From the NCBI GenBank assembly GCA_964590395.1, contig CAZPVT010000035.1, positions 1-64,000 of the forward strand: a stretch of DNA of 64,000 nt. The letters are read 5' to 3'. Source of the stretch: JAOABP01 sp964590395 (GTDB taxonomy: Bacteria > Hydrothermota > Tepidihabitantia > Tepidihabitantales > Tepidihabitantaceae). A program made the position numbers and the translations under genes. Every line of letters begins with the position of its first letter. The first letter of the stretch is position 1. Positions 19,174 through 26,691 of the stretch are shown here, piece by piece. The notes beneath the pieces are model-generated. The model was not told the DNA's origin. It was given only the letters and a program-made list of their open reading frames with translations, and did no database searches.

Positions 19174-20268
19174 ATGGCAAAAATCAAACTCTGGCGGCTA
19201 ATTATACTCTCTCTAACTATTCTTCTAATGATCGCTGTTGGGATTTTTACCTTCCTCCCGCGTCCGACCCGCACCCGACCCTCAAGCCTAACCGACTCAT
19301 TAACCACTCTAAACATCCTTTTAATTGGTAAAGATGCCCGTGCCCTTAACCCGGCACTTGACAACGGCGGTAAAACCCGCATACCACGGGAAACAAATGC
19401 CCATTCGGATATTGTCATTATCGCCCATCTGAACCTCAACCACCCACGTTTAAATCTCGTCGCCATTCCCCGCGATCTACTGGTTATGGTTCCGGGCGTT
19501 ACCACTGCCGAAAGCCGTACCGATTTCCATCATATGGAAAAACTCACTCACACCTTTGTCATCGGCGGCGAACCACTACTGCGACAAACAATAGCAAACC
19601 TACTGGGTATCAAGATTCACCGCTCAATCACTCTGGATTTCGACACCTTCCGGATGCTCTTCCGGTATCTCACCCGGTTTCTGGGTCCCTTACGTCTGGG
19701 AAAAACCGTGCTTAATGACCCGGACCAGGCGCTGAAGTTCGTCCGTCAGCGCGACGGTCTGAAGTACGACGATCTGGATCGGTGCCGTAACACCCTAAAT
19801 CTAATCAAAACCGTAGCGATTCGCCTCTGGCCACTGATTGGTACCCGGATAGGGGACTTCCTGCTCGATCAGACTTTTACTGTGCTCGGCACTGACATCG
19901 ACCTGACGCCAGTAGAAGCGAAATACCTGCTCGGTTATCTCCGGCAAAAACAGTTTTCCCCGCAGAAGATCAACCTCGCGGTTCTGGTCAGCGAAGGCCG
20001 GCCGGTAACTCTTGACCGATATGAGATGACACTATCCTGCTATCTACCGATCTATCCGGAAATCGCCCGCCAGGTAGAACATTTTCTTATGGGTAATGAT
20101 ACAGTCCCAGCCTTAGACTTTATGACTCAACAACACTATTCCTGGCCCGCATATATGATGGCTAACTACAACCTCCTGCCGAATATCGCTAATGACACCT
20201 TAGAAAGAAAACAACTGGTCAAAAGAATTCTTCAATCCTTCCCTCTTCAGGATAGCGCTCGTAATTAA
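19174..20268 (+). CDS. LytR-CpsA-Psr (LCP) family protein
   Basis: Membrane-anchored enzyme family that attaches glycopolymers to the cell wall or related carriers; 364 aa. One N-terminal transmembrane segment (about 8-27) precedes the LCP domain, which shows LNILLIGKDAR, HSDIVIIAHLN, LVAIPRDLLV and FVRQRDGLKYDDLDRCRNT. The conserved arginines and aspartates of those motifs bind the pyrophosphate of the lipid donor. It starts one base past the der stop, and its end overlaps the convergent alaS by four bases. In a Gram-negative setting the acceptor is unclear; the glycosyltransferases elsewhere in the window could supply substrate. Confidence 0.88.
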   Translation: MAKIKLWRLIILSLTILLMIAVGIFTFLPRPTRTRPSSLTDSLTTLNILLIGKDARALNPALDNGGKTRIPRETNAHSDIVIIAHLNLNHPRLNLVAIPRDLLVMVPGVTTAESRTDFHHMEKLTHTFVIGGEPLLRQTIANLLGIKIHRSITLDFDTFRMLFRYLTRFLGPLRLGKTVLNDPDQALKFVRQRDGLKYDDLDRCRNTLNLIKTVAIRLWPLIGTRIGDFLLDQTFTVLGTDIDLTPVEAKYLLGYLRQKQFSPQKINLAVLVSEGRPVTLDRYEMTLSCYLPIYPEIARQVEHFLMGNDTVPALDFMTQQHYSWPAYMMANYNLLPNIANDTLERKQLVKRILQSFPLQDSARN

Positions 20269-22859
20269 TTACTCGTAAGTAATGTCTCTATCTCCCGGCG
20301 AAATGCCACCTGCCCGTCATTCAGTCGTTCTACCATCCCCCCGCCTTCTGCGATATCCTGTCGACCGCCACCCCCACCAGCAAAAGCACCACCTACCAAC
20401 TTTGCCAGTTTTCCCGCGGGCAACCTCTCCTGAAGTTCCGGGCTGACGAAAATCACATACCTGAATCTTGAACCACTTACCGCACCGGTTAAAAGACCGG
20501 CATAATTACCACCAAGCAACTCCCGCATCCGGTCGCCGATCACCCTCAACTCATCAACCTCAAAATGAGGATAATGTCCGATAACTACCCGGATATCGGC
20601 TATTGTCTCGGCGGTGCGCACCAACACCTGCGCCTCTTGCTGGGCAAGTTGTCTTGACAACTGCCGTGTCCGATTCTCCAGCCGTCTTATCTCCTCTTGT
20701 AAAGCCAAAACCCGGTTAAAAATTACATCCTCGCTAACTCCTAGCTCCTCCTGCAGTCGATCCAAAGTCTCCCGCTCCCGACGCAAAGCCTGAAACGCCC
20801 GCCGTCCCACAACCGCCTCAATCCGCCGGATTCCGGCTGCGGTCCCGGTTTCAGCGATAATTCGGAGCATCCCGATTTCGCCGGTCCGGCGCAGATGGGT
20901 TCCACCGCACAGTTCAATTGAAAAATCGCCGATTTTCAGCACAGTTACCCGCTCCCCATATTCCTCACCAAAAAAGGCTAATGCCCCCATTCGTTTTGCC
21001 TCTTCAATCGGCACATCGACCAGCCTTTCCACTTTAATATCATTTACCACCTGCTCATAGACCAACTGTTCAACCGCGGTAATCTCCTCCGGTCGCAAGG
21101 AAGCAAATGCGGTAAAATCAAACCGCAACCGTCCGGGCTCTACTAAAGATCCCTCCTGCTTCACATAATCACCTAAAATCCGGCGCAGTGCTGAATGCAA
21201 AAGATGGGTAGCGGTATGTGCCCGTTCAATCTCCCGGCGTCGCTCCTTATCGATCACAGCGAAAACCGGACCATTCTTCGGCTCACCCGACTTCAGCACC
21301 GCCCGTAAAAGCCTTATTCCATGCCGGTAATAACTGTCCTTCACCTCAAACTCAAACCCTTCACCGATCACTCTCCCGGTATCACCAACCTGCCCCCCCT
21401 TCTCCGCATAAAACGGGGTCTGCCTCAAAAGCAGTTCGTAACTACCGTCATCAAGTTGGAAAAAACTCACCAGTTCCGTCTCAGCCTCATCCTGCTCATA
21501 ACCCACAAACTCCGAACTCACCGGCAAGCCGGTTTGAACCGGCGCTGCCTCCTTACCGGTGGCGATAAATGTGGCGCGCCTGCTCCGCTCCCGCTGCCTT
21601 AACATCTCCTGCTCAAAACCGTTATAATCCATCTTTAACCCTGCCTCATCTGCCAGTTCCTTTACGAGTTCAATATGAAAACCATAAGTGTCGTGCAGAC
21701 GAAACAGCTCCTCACCCGGTACCATCCCGCTATCCTTATATCGCTCCTTAACCTCATCCCAGCGCTCCAGTCCGGCTGTCAGCGTACGCAAAAAACGCTC
21801 CTCCTCGGACTTGATGATCAACGCTGCCTGCTCCCGCTTTGCCCCCAGCTCCGGATAAAACTGCCGCATCAACTCCACTACCGCACCTGAAACCTTATAC
21901 AGCAACGGCTCAAAAAAGTTGTGCTTATGGGTAAAAAGCAAAGCCCGGCGCAGGATATTACGCAGTATGTAACCCCGCCCCTCATTAGAAGGAATCGCGC
22001 CGTCAGCGATCGCAAAAGTCAGTGCCCGGGTGTGATCCGCTACCACATAAAACATCTGGCGATTCTCCACATTCAAATCCAGCCCCAGAATCTCCTGAAT
22101 CGCCCTGACAATCGGCAGAAACAGATCAGTCTCAAATATACTCTTCTTACCCTGGGAAACCATTGCCAATCTCTCCAGACCCATACCGGTATCAATGCCC
22201 CGATTCTTCAAAGGCACCCTTGTACCATCTGCCAACTGATTGAACTGAGGAAACACAATATTGTAAACCTCGCTTAACCGATCGCAATCGCATCCCGGAC
22301 CACAACTCTCCTTACCGCATCCAAACTCCGGACCCAGGTCAACATAAATCTCAGAACACGGACCACACGCACCAGTCCCGCCCGCGGGTCCCCAGAAATT
22401 GTCCTCCTCACCCAATCGGTAAATTCTATTCTCTGCCAGCCCAACCACATTACGCCACACCTCGTAAGCCTCCTCATCCTCCTGAAAAACCGAAACATAA
22501 AGTCGTGCTGGGTCCAGTTTAACTACCATTGTCAGATACTCCCAGGCCCAGGGAATCGCCTCTGCTTTAAAATAATCGCCGAATGAAAAATTGCCCAGCA
22601 TCTCAAAAAATGTGCAGTGGCGCGGGGTTTTGCCGACCTTCTCCAGATCCGAAGCCCGCAGACATTTCTGAATCGAACAGGCACGCTGATAAGGCAACTC
22701 TACCGCTCCTGCCCAGAGCGCCTTAAACTGCACCATTCCTGCACTGGTAAACAAAAGTGTCGGGTCATCGCGCGGGATCAAAGAGGAACTGGGCACAATC
22801 TTATGCCCGCGCTCCGCATAAAATTCTAAAAATGTCCTTCGTAACTCACGATGGTTCAT
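20265..22859 (-). CDS. alaS: Alanyl-tRNA synthetase
   Basis: Charges tRNA-Ala; 864 aa, the normal bacterial length. The N-terminal class II core has DDPTLLFTSAGMVQFK, the motif 2 region RHCTFFEMLGNFSFGDYF and GCGPCSEIYVDLG. The editing domain carries HTATHLLHSALR and CGGTH, whose His and Cys bind zinc. The C-Ala domain ends with GGGGGRQDIAEGGG. The start ATG overlaps the stop of the HAS-barrel gene (ATGA), so it is translationally coupled to the NurA-like pair, an unusual arrangement. A typical G3-U70 substrate tRNA is at 11237. Confidence 0.96.
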   Translation of the reverse strand: MNHRELRRTFLEFYAERGHKIVPSSSLIPRDDPTLLFTSAGMVQFKALWAGAVELPYQRACSIQKCLRASDLEKVGKTPRHCTFFEMLGNFSFGDYFKAEAIPWAWEYLTMVVKLDPARLYVSVFQEDEEAYEVWRNVVGLAENRIYRLGEEDNFWGPAGGTGACGPCSEIYVDLGPEFGCGKESCGPGCDCDRLSEVYNIVFPQFNQLADGTRVPLKNRGIDTGMGLERLAMVSQGKKSIFETDLFLPIVRAIQEILGLDLNVENRQMFYVVADHTRALTFAIADGAIPSNEGRGYILRNILRRALLFTHKHNFFEPLLYKVSGAVVELMRQFYPELGAKREQAALIIKSEEERFLRTLTAGLERWDEVKERYKDSGMVPGEELFRLHDTYGFHIELVKELADEAGLKMDYNGFEQEMLRQRERSRRATFIATGKEAAPVQTGLPVSSEFVGYEQDEAETELVSFFQLDDGSYELLLRQTPFYAEKGGQVGDTGRVIGEGFEFEVKDSYYRHGIRLLRAVLKSGEPKNGPVFAVIDKERRREIERAHTATHLLHSALRRILGDYVKQEGSLVEPGRLRFDFTAFASLRPEEITAVEQLVYEQVVNDIKVERLVDVPIEEAKRMGALAFFGEEYGERVTVLKIGDFSIELCGGTHLRRTGEIGMLRIIAETGTAAGIRRIEAVVGRRAFQALRRERETLDRLQEELGVSEDVIFNRVLALQEEIRRLENRTRQLSRQLAQQEAQVLVRTAETIADIRVVIGHYPHFEVDELRVIGDRMRELLGGNYAGLLTGAVSGSRFRYVIFVSPELQERLPAGKLAKLVGGAFAGGGGGRQDIAEGGGMVERLNDGQVAFRREIETLLTSN

Positions 22860-23104
22860 ATTAGTTCGCCAAAGTTGGATGAGATATAGTTGGCGAGGTG
22901 ATTTGGAGAATCGGTCCAGTGTTCAAGTGTCGTTACCAGACCATAGGTTTTGCTTTTACCATTCCGTCCAATCTGCTCAACCTCTACTATGTCAAAAGGG
23001 TTAACAATGACCCCGTCTCCCAACCAGAAACTAAACTTGTCAGATGTGTTGGATGAACGGTCGGTCGCCGAGGTTTTACCGACAAATTTTTGCTCCTCAT
23101 TCAC
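22856..23104 (-). CDS. HAS-barrel-only protein, probable truncated HerA
   Basis: Protein of 82 aa resembling only the N-terminal HAS barrel of HerA-type ATPases: FWLGDGVIVNPFDIVEVE, KTYGLVTTLEHWTDS, then HLANYISSNFGE. In full HerA proteins this is followed by about 400 residues of RecA-like ATPase with Walker motifs. Here the frame stops after GELI and alaS begins on the same four bases (ATGA). The start is GTG, overlapping the stop of the NurA-like gene (GTGA). Either a deletion fused the HerA barrel to alaS, or the barrel is a free accessory protein. Family assignment is by pattern memory and moderately sure. Confidence 0.6.
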   Translation of the reverse strand: MNEEQKFVGKTSATDRSSNTSDKFSFWLGDGVIVNPFDIVEVEQIGRNGKSKTYGLVTTLEHWTDSPNHLANYISSNFGELI

Positions 23105-24225
23105 GAAAACCTCCTTGAATTTGCTGTCATTTTATTGCCCATTATTACTTCCTTGGAAAAGAAACTATTTTTTATAGCCTGTTCTGCCATATGAATTGGA
23201 TAAATACAGCAGTGCCAGCGCTTATCCAAACCATAGGGACAGACACTACGTTCCGCAACCAGTGCCCGTGAGAGTAAATCCAGTAGTTCCGCATCCACTG
23301 GATTTCGGTCGGGCGTCGGCAGTTCCACCTTCACAACCCCCATTATTAAAGGATAATCAACCTGCCGCTGTTCTCGCATTCGGACATACCAGAAAGCCAC
23401 CCGCCCATCATAAGCACTGAACGCCACCGTGCGATAACAATGTGGTAAACCGGCAAGTATTGATGTTACATCCCTTTTATCTTTAACCCCACCAAATTGG
23501 AACTCTGGTTTTGTGGAAAATGCCTTTGCTACTCCAATCAGATAGGGTACCTGAATGAATCGGTCAAATTTGGTTGCCCCGTCCAGTATCAGCCATTTGT
23601 CTTTATCCCTTTGGCCATCGGTTCTATTTATAAGTTTTGCCTCCAGTTCATGCATCTCTGCCCGCACCTTACCACCCGCCTTATCCCGTGGGTCTTTTTT
23701 ATCTTCGGAAAGGAGATCGGGCAATTCATAGTTGACTATCCGGAAAAAACCGGGGCGGTCAATACGCTCTAATTGTTGCCAGACGGTGTCAGAAACACCA
23801 TCGCCTTGTGCCGGCAATAATAACAATAACTGCCGTTCATTGTGAAAAACAGAAAGAGCACCTTGATCGCTTCGGCGAATAACCGCCGCACCAATCTGGG
23901 CAATCATAATTGGAAAAGAACGACCGGCTTCTATTCCGGTGCCGAGAAAATAGGTGCGGAAACTACCATCGATAAAAAAACGAAACAGGTGATTTTCGGT
24001 GCGAAATAGTGGCGGCGTCGGACGATAAATGTTATCAACTCTTGGTGTTGGTGTTTCGGCAAATTCGGTTATTCTGTTAATTGCTCTGTTAATAAGTGCA
24101 TCATCTATTTCCTCCTGATCAGGCCGGACCAATTCTTCGCTGGCACCACCAGTGGCTGGTAGTATCTTTACTGAACGGCTCAACGTATCAAAAATTGCGG
24201 TAATTTTTTTAAGAGGATTCGCCAT
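23101..24225 (-). CDS. NurA-like nuclease
   Basis: Protein of 374 aa with features of NurA, the 5'-3' nuclease partner of HerA in DNA end resection. FRFFIDGSFRTYFLGTG (about 82-98) gives the conserved DGS acidic motif, WLILDGATKFD (about 213-223) a second acidic site, and CCIYPIHMAEQAIKNSF near the end fits the family's C-terminal tyrosine/histidine segment. The next gene, overlapping by GTGA, is a HerA-type HAS barrel, which supports the call. No HerA ATPase domain is present in the window. A promoter lies 16 bases upstream. Some NurA-HerA pairs act in phage defence, others in repair; which applies is unclear. Confidence 0.6.
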   Translation of the reverse strand: MANPLKKITAIFDTLSRSVKILPATGGASEELVRPDQEEIDDALINRAINRITEFAETPTPRVDNIYRPTPPLFRTENHLFRFFIDGSFRTYFLGTGIEAGRSFPIMIAQIGAAVIRRSDQGALSVFHNERQLLLLLPAQGDGVSDTVWQQLERIDRPGFFRIVNYELPDLLSEDKKDPRDKAGGKVRAEMHELEAKLINRTDGQRDKDKWLILDGATKFDRFIQVPYLIGVAKAFSTKPEFQFGGVKDKRDVTSILAGLPHCYRTVAFSAYDGRVAFWYVRMREQRQVDYPLIMGVVKVELPTPDRNPVDAELLDLLSRALVAERSVCPYGLDKRWHCCIYPIHMAEQAIKNSFFSKEVIMGNKMTANSRRFS

Positions 24226-24240
24226 GGCTTTATAACGGTA

Positions 24241-24269
24241 ATGTTAACAAAAAATTCTAATGGCGTCAA
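24241..24269 (-). promoter_or_regulatory. Promoter of the nurA-like / HAS-barrel / alaS operon
   Basis: Minus strand TTGACG (24269-24264), a 17-bp spacer and TAACAT (24246-24241). The predicted start is about ten bases before the ATG at 24225, so the leader is very short. It appears to be the only promoter for alaS as well. Confidence 0.6.
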
Positions 24270-24308
24270 TATGCAATCGATTCAACCATTTAACCTGAAC
24301 TGGTTAGT

Positions 24309-24929
24309 TTAATCTCTTCGCTCAAATCTAAACAGCACCCGTTCGATCGTCTCCGGGGAAAAACCGCGTCTTGCCAAAAGTCCGTATAACCGGCGCAAAC
24401 GGGTCTTCTCATCCAGCCGTGCGTAGCGGGGCAGAAAATGTTCCAAAACCATTCTTGCTGCCTCGGTCTCATCGGGCGACTGTTTCACCGCCTGTTCAAC
24501 CTGTTGCCGGGAAACCCCCCGTTTCAAAAGTTCCTGTTTAACCCGCCACCTACCCTTATGACCAATCGCAATCCGGTTCTGAACATAATCCCGGGCGATT
24601 TTCTCATCATCAACCAGACCCAGTTCCCGCAACCGGTCAAGCACCCGGTTGATCACATCAGTTGAATAACCCTTTTTCTCAAGCCGACCTTTAAGTTCTT
24701 TTTCGGTCCGTGCCCGGTAGGACAATAACAGAAAGGCATAGTTCCGGCACTGACGAAACTGCTCCTCAAGTACCACCCGCTCCAGAAAGTGCCGGTCAAC
24801 CCCTCTGCCCTCCTTAAGTCCGAACTCCGCAACTGTTTCCTTGTCTAACGAGAAGGCAAACTCACCATCAACAAATATCGAAAGCCTTTTCTTACTTCTT
24901 TTTAACGGTTTGAGTGCGGTTATCCTCAT
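24309..24929 (-). CDS. recX: Regulatory protein RecX
   Basis: Binds RecA and modulates its filament and coprotease activity; 206 aa. It is built of tandem three-helix repeats, seen in YAFLLLSYRARTEKELKGRLEKKGYS, LGLVDDEKIARDYVQNRI and KGRWRVKQELLKRGVS. The N-terminus ITALKPLKRSKKRLSIFVDG is a beta segment typical of longer RecX proteins. The ATG at 24929 lies inside the recA 3' end (38-bp overlap), so expression is coupled to recA. Confidence 0.92.
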   Translation of the reverse strand: MRITALKPLKRSKKRLSIFVDGEFAFSLDKETVAEFGLKEGRGVDRHFLERVVLEEQFRQCRNYAFLLLSYRARTEKELKGRLEKKGYSTDVINRVLDRLRELGLVDDEKIARDYVQNRIAIGHKGRWRVKQELLKRGVSRQQVEQAVKQSPDETEAARMVLEHFLPRYARLDEKTRLRRLYGLLARRGFSPETIERVLFRFERRD

Positions 24930-25938
24930 CCTTCACCTTTGGCTTGGGCAATTTCAGTTTTTCCCGCAATGCCAGTTCAATCTTCTGGGCAACATCCTTG
25001 TGAGTTTTTAAGAACTCAATTACCGCGTCCCTGCCCTGTCCCAGTTTAGTTCCACCAAAGGTATAAAAGGAACCCGCCTTATCAACCACGCCCAACTCTA
25101 CCCCCATATCCACCAGTTCTCCCGCCCGGGAAATACCCTCGCCGTAGATGATGTCAAACTCGGCCTCTCGGAATGGTGGCGCAATCTTATTCTTCACCAC
25201 CCGCACCTTGGTGCGCGAACCAACTACCTGTTCCCCCTTCTTCACGGTATTCACCCGACGCACATCCAGCCTGATCGTCGCATAAAACTTCAATGCTAAC
25301 CCACCGGTGGTGGTTTCTGGATTGCCAAACATCACTCCGATCTTCTGCCGCATCTGATTGGTAAAGATAGCGCAGGTTTTGGACTTAGAGATCACTCCAG
25401 CGAGTTTGCGTAGCGCCTGCGACATCAACCTCGCCTGAACCCCGACAAACGAATCCCCGATTTCGCCTTCAATCTCTGCTCTCGGCACCAGTGCCGCCAC
25501 TGAATCAATCACAAACAGATCAAGCCCACCCGAGCGCGTCAGCGTCTCCGCAATCTCCAGTGCCTGTTCACCGGAATCGGGCTGGGATACCAGTAATTCC
25601 TTTAAATTCACACCCAACTTCTCGGCATATTTCGGATCCAGCGCGTGCTCCGCATCAATGAATGCCGCGGTTCCCCCCATTTTCTGACACTGAGCGATAA
25701 TCTCCAGTGCTAAAGTTGTCTTGCCGGATGACTCCGGTCCAAAGATCTCTACAATCCTGCCTTTGGGCACACCGCCGATACCTAATACCGCATCAAGCCC
25801 GATTGAACCGGTAGGAATTGCTTCAATCTCCACCACCGCACCCTCTTCACCCAGCCGCATCACCGCGCCTTTGCCAAACTGCTTTTCAACCTGACCCAGT
25901 GCGTTACTCAACGCCTTAATTTTTTCTTCCTTAGCCAT
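24892..25938 (-). CDS. recA: Recombinase RecA
   Basis: DNA strand-exchange and SOS coprotease protein of 348 aa. The Walker A is GPESSGKTT (about 68-76). IDSVAALVPRAEIEGEIGD contains Walker B and the start of loop L1, MRQKIGVMFGNPETTTGG covers loop L2, and GEGISRAGELVD is in the C-terminal part. The tail is lysine-rich and acidic, as usual. The ATG at 25938 follows ACGGAGGAGC. No SOS-box-like palindrome is visible upstream, so LexA control cannot be claimed. It lies between the ThiD2-like gene (16 bases upstream) and recX (overlapping). Confidence 0.97.
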   Translation of the reverse strand: MAKEEKIKALSNALGQVEKQFGKGAVMRLGEEGAVVEIEAIPTGSIGLDAVLGIGGVPKGRIVEIFGPESSGKTTLALEIIAQCQKMGGTAAFIDAEHALDPKYAEKLGVNLKELLVSQPDSGEQALEIAETLTRSGGLDLFVIDSVAALVPRAEIEGEIGDSFVGVQARLMSQALRKLAGVISKSKTCAIFTNQMRQKIGVMFGNPETTTGGLALKFYATIRLDVRRVNTVKKGEQVVGSRTKVRVVKNKIAPPFREAEFDIIYGEGISRAGELVDMGVELGVVDKAGSFYTFGGTKLGQGRDAVIEFLKTHKDVAQKIELALREKLKLPKPKVKDEDNRTQTVKKK

Positions 25939-25954
25939 AGCTCCTCCGTTTTAA

Positions 25955-26422
25955 CTATTTTTTCTTTGTTTGGGGCAGAAGTATCGGACCGTCGCTTGAC
26001 CGGTCAAGACCCTTTGCCCGCAATTCCAGCAGTGCCCGCTTTTCCAGTTGGTAAAGCCGAAAACGGACCGCCTTAAACCTCCTTGCCCATTTTAGTTCCT
26101 GTTCACACTTCAAAACTTCCTCTAAGACCCGTGCGGATTCTTCTGCTCGCTTGAAATTGGCAAACAGCACATCCGCAATATTTTTTCTTTTCAACCGATC
26201 GAATTGGTCACCTTTTCCCAGGTCCCTTTCGCTTTCCCGGTACTGTATTACCGCTTTCCGCAGGGGCACAATCTCTTTTCCCAATTTGATCCGTAACGAC
26301 CGGACCGCACTCAATAACCGCTTACTCTCGAGTCCGAATCTGACGATATCCTCAATTACCTTCAGTCCCTCCCATAAACGGTTAAGATTAACATCAACCA
26401 GCCTGCCGACACTCCGATTCAC
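25955..26422 (-). CDS. ThiD2-like domain protein (thiamine-phosphate-synthase-associated)
   Basis: Helical, highly charged protein of 155 aa. The start VNLNRLWEGLKVIEDIVRFGLE and the later FKRAEESARVLEEVLK match the domain fused to the N-terminus of ThiE in cyanobacteria and others (ThiD2 in Pfam, from memory). Here it stands alone, with no ThiE barrel in the window. The start is GTG at 26422. It is 16 bases upstream of recA on the same strand, so it probably leads the recA-recX operon. Whether it acts in thiamine metabolism in this setting is uncertain. Confidence 0.6.
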   Translation of the reverse strand: MNRSVGRLVDVNLNRLWEGLKVIEDIVRFGLESKRLLSAVRSLRIKLGKEIVPLRKAVIQYRESERDLGKGDQFDRLKRKNIADVLFANFKRAEESARVLEEVLKCEQELKWARRFKAVRFRLYQLEKRALLELRAKGLDRSSDGPILLPQTKKK

Positions 26423-26490
26423 AAATGCTTAAATAATATACCAACCGCCAGGTTAAATCGTCCGCTATTTAAAACCCGTGCGTTAGTTAC

Positions 26491-26664
26491 TCAATGTCCG
26501 CCACAACAGCAGGAGGAGTACTTCGGCTTATCGTCCCCTCTTTTCTTCATCGGCTTCTCACAGCAAAAGATTTCGCACTCCTCATAACCGCACTCCTTAG
26601 TAACCATCACCTCAATACCGCACTTCTCGCAGTAATAGACATCGCCGGTCTTCTTCTTTGCCAC
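26491..26664 (-). CDS. Small desulforedoxin-like cysteine-rich protein
   Basis: A 57-aa frame starting GTG after AAAAAGGAGT. The chain runs AKKKTGDVYYCEKCGIEV, then CGYEECEIFCC and CEKPMKK, and ends SSCCCGGH. A CxxC followed by CC before KPMK matches the desulforedoxin-type iron-binding knuckle at the N-terminus of superoxide reductases. The final CCCGGH adds possible metal ligands. It lies just downstream of the Kelch-type secreted protein gene on the same strand, and could be an electron carrier or a metal-binding protein. Confidence 0.75.
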   Translation of the reverse strand: MAKKKTGDVYYCEKCGIEVMVTKECGYEECEIFCCEKPMKKRGDDKPKYSSCCCGGH

Positions 26665-26691
26665 AGTTACTCCTTTTTAGTTTATCTAACT

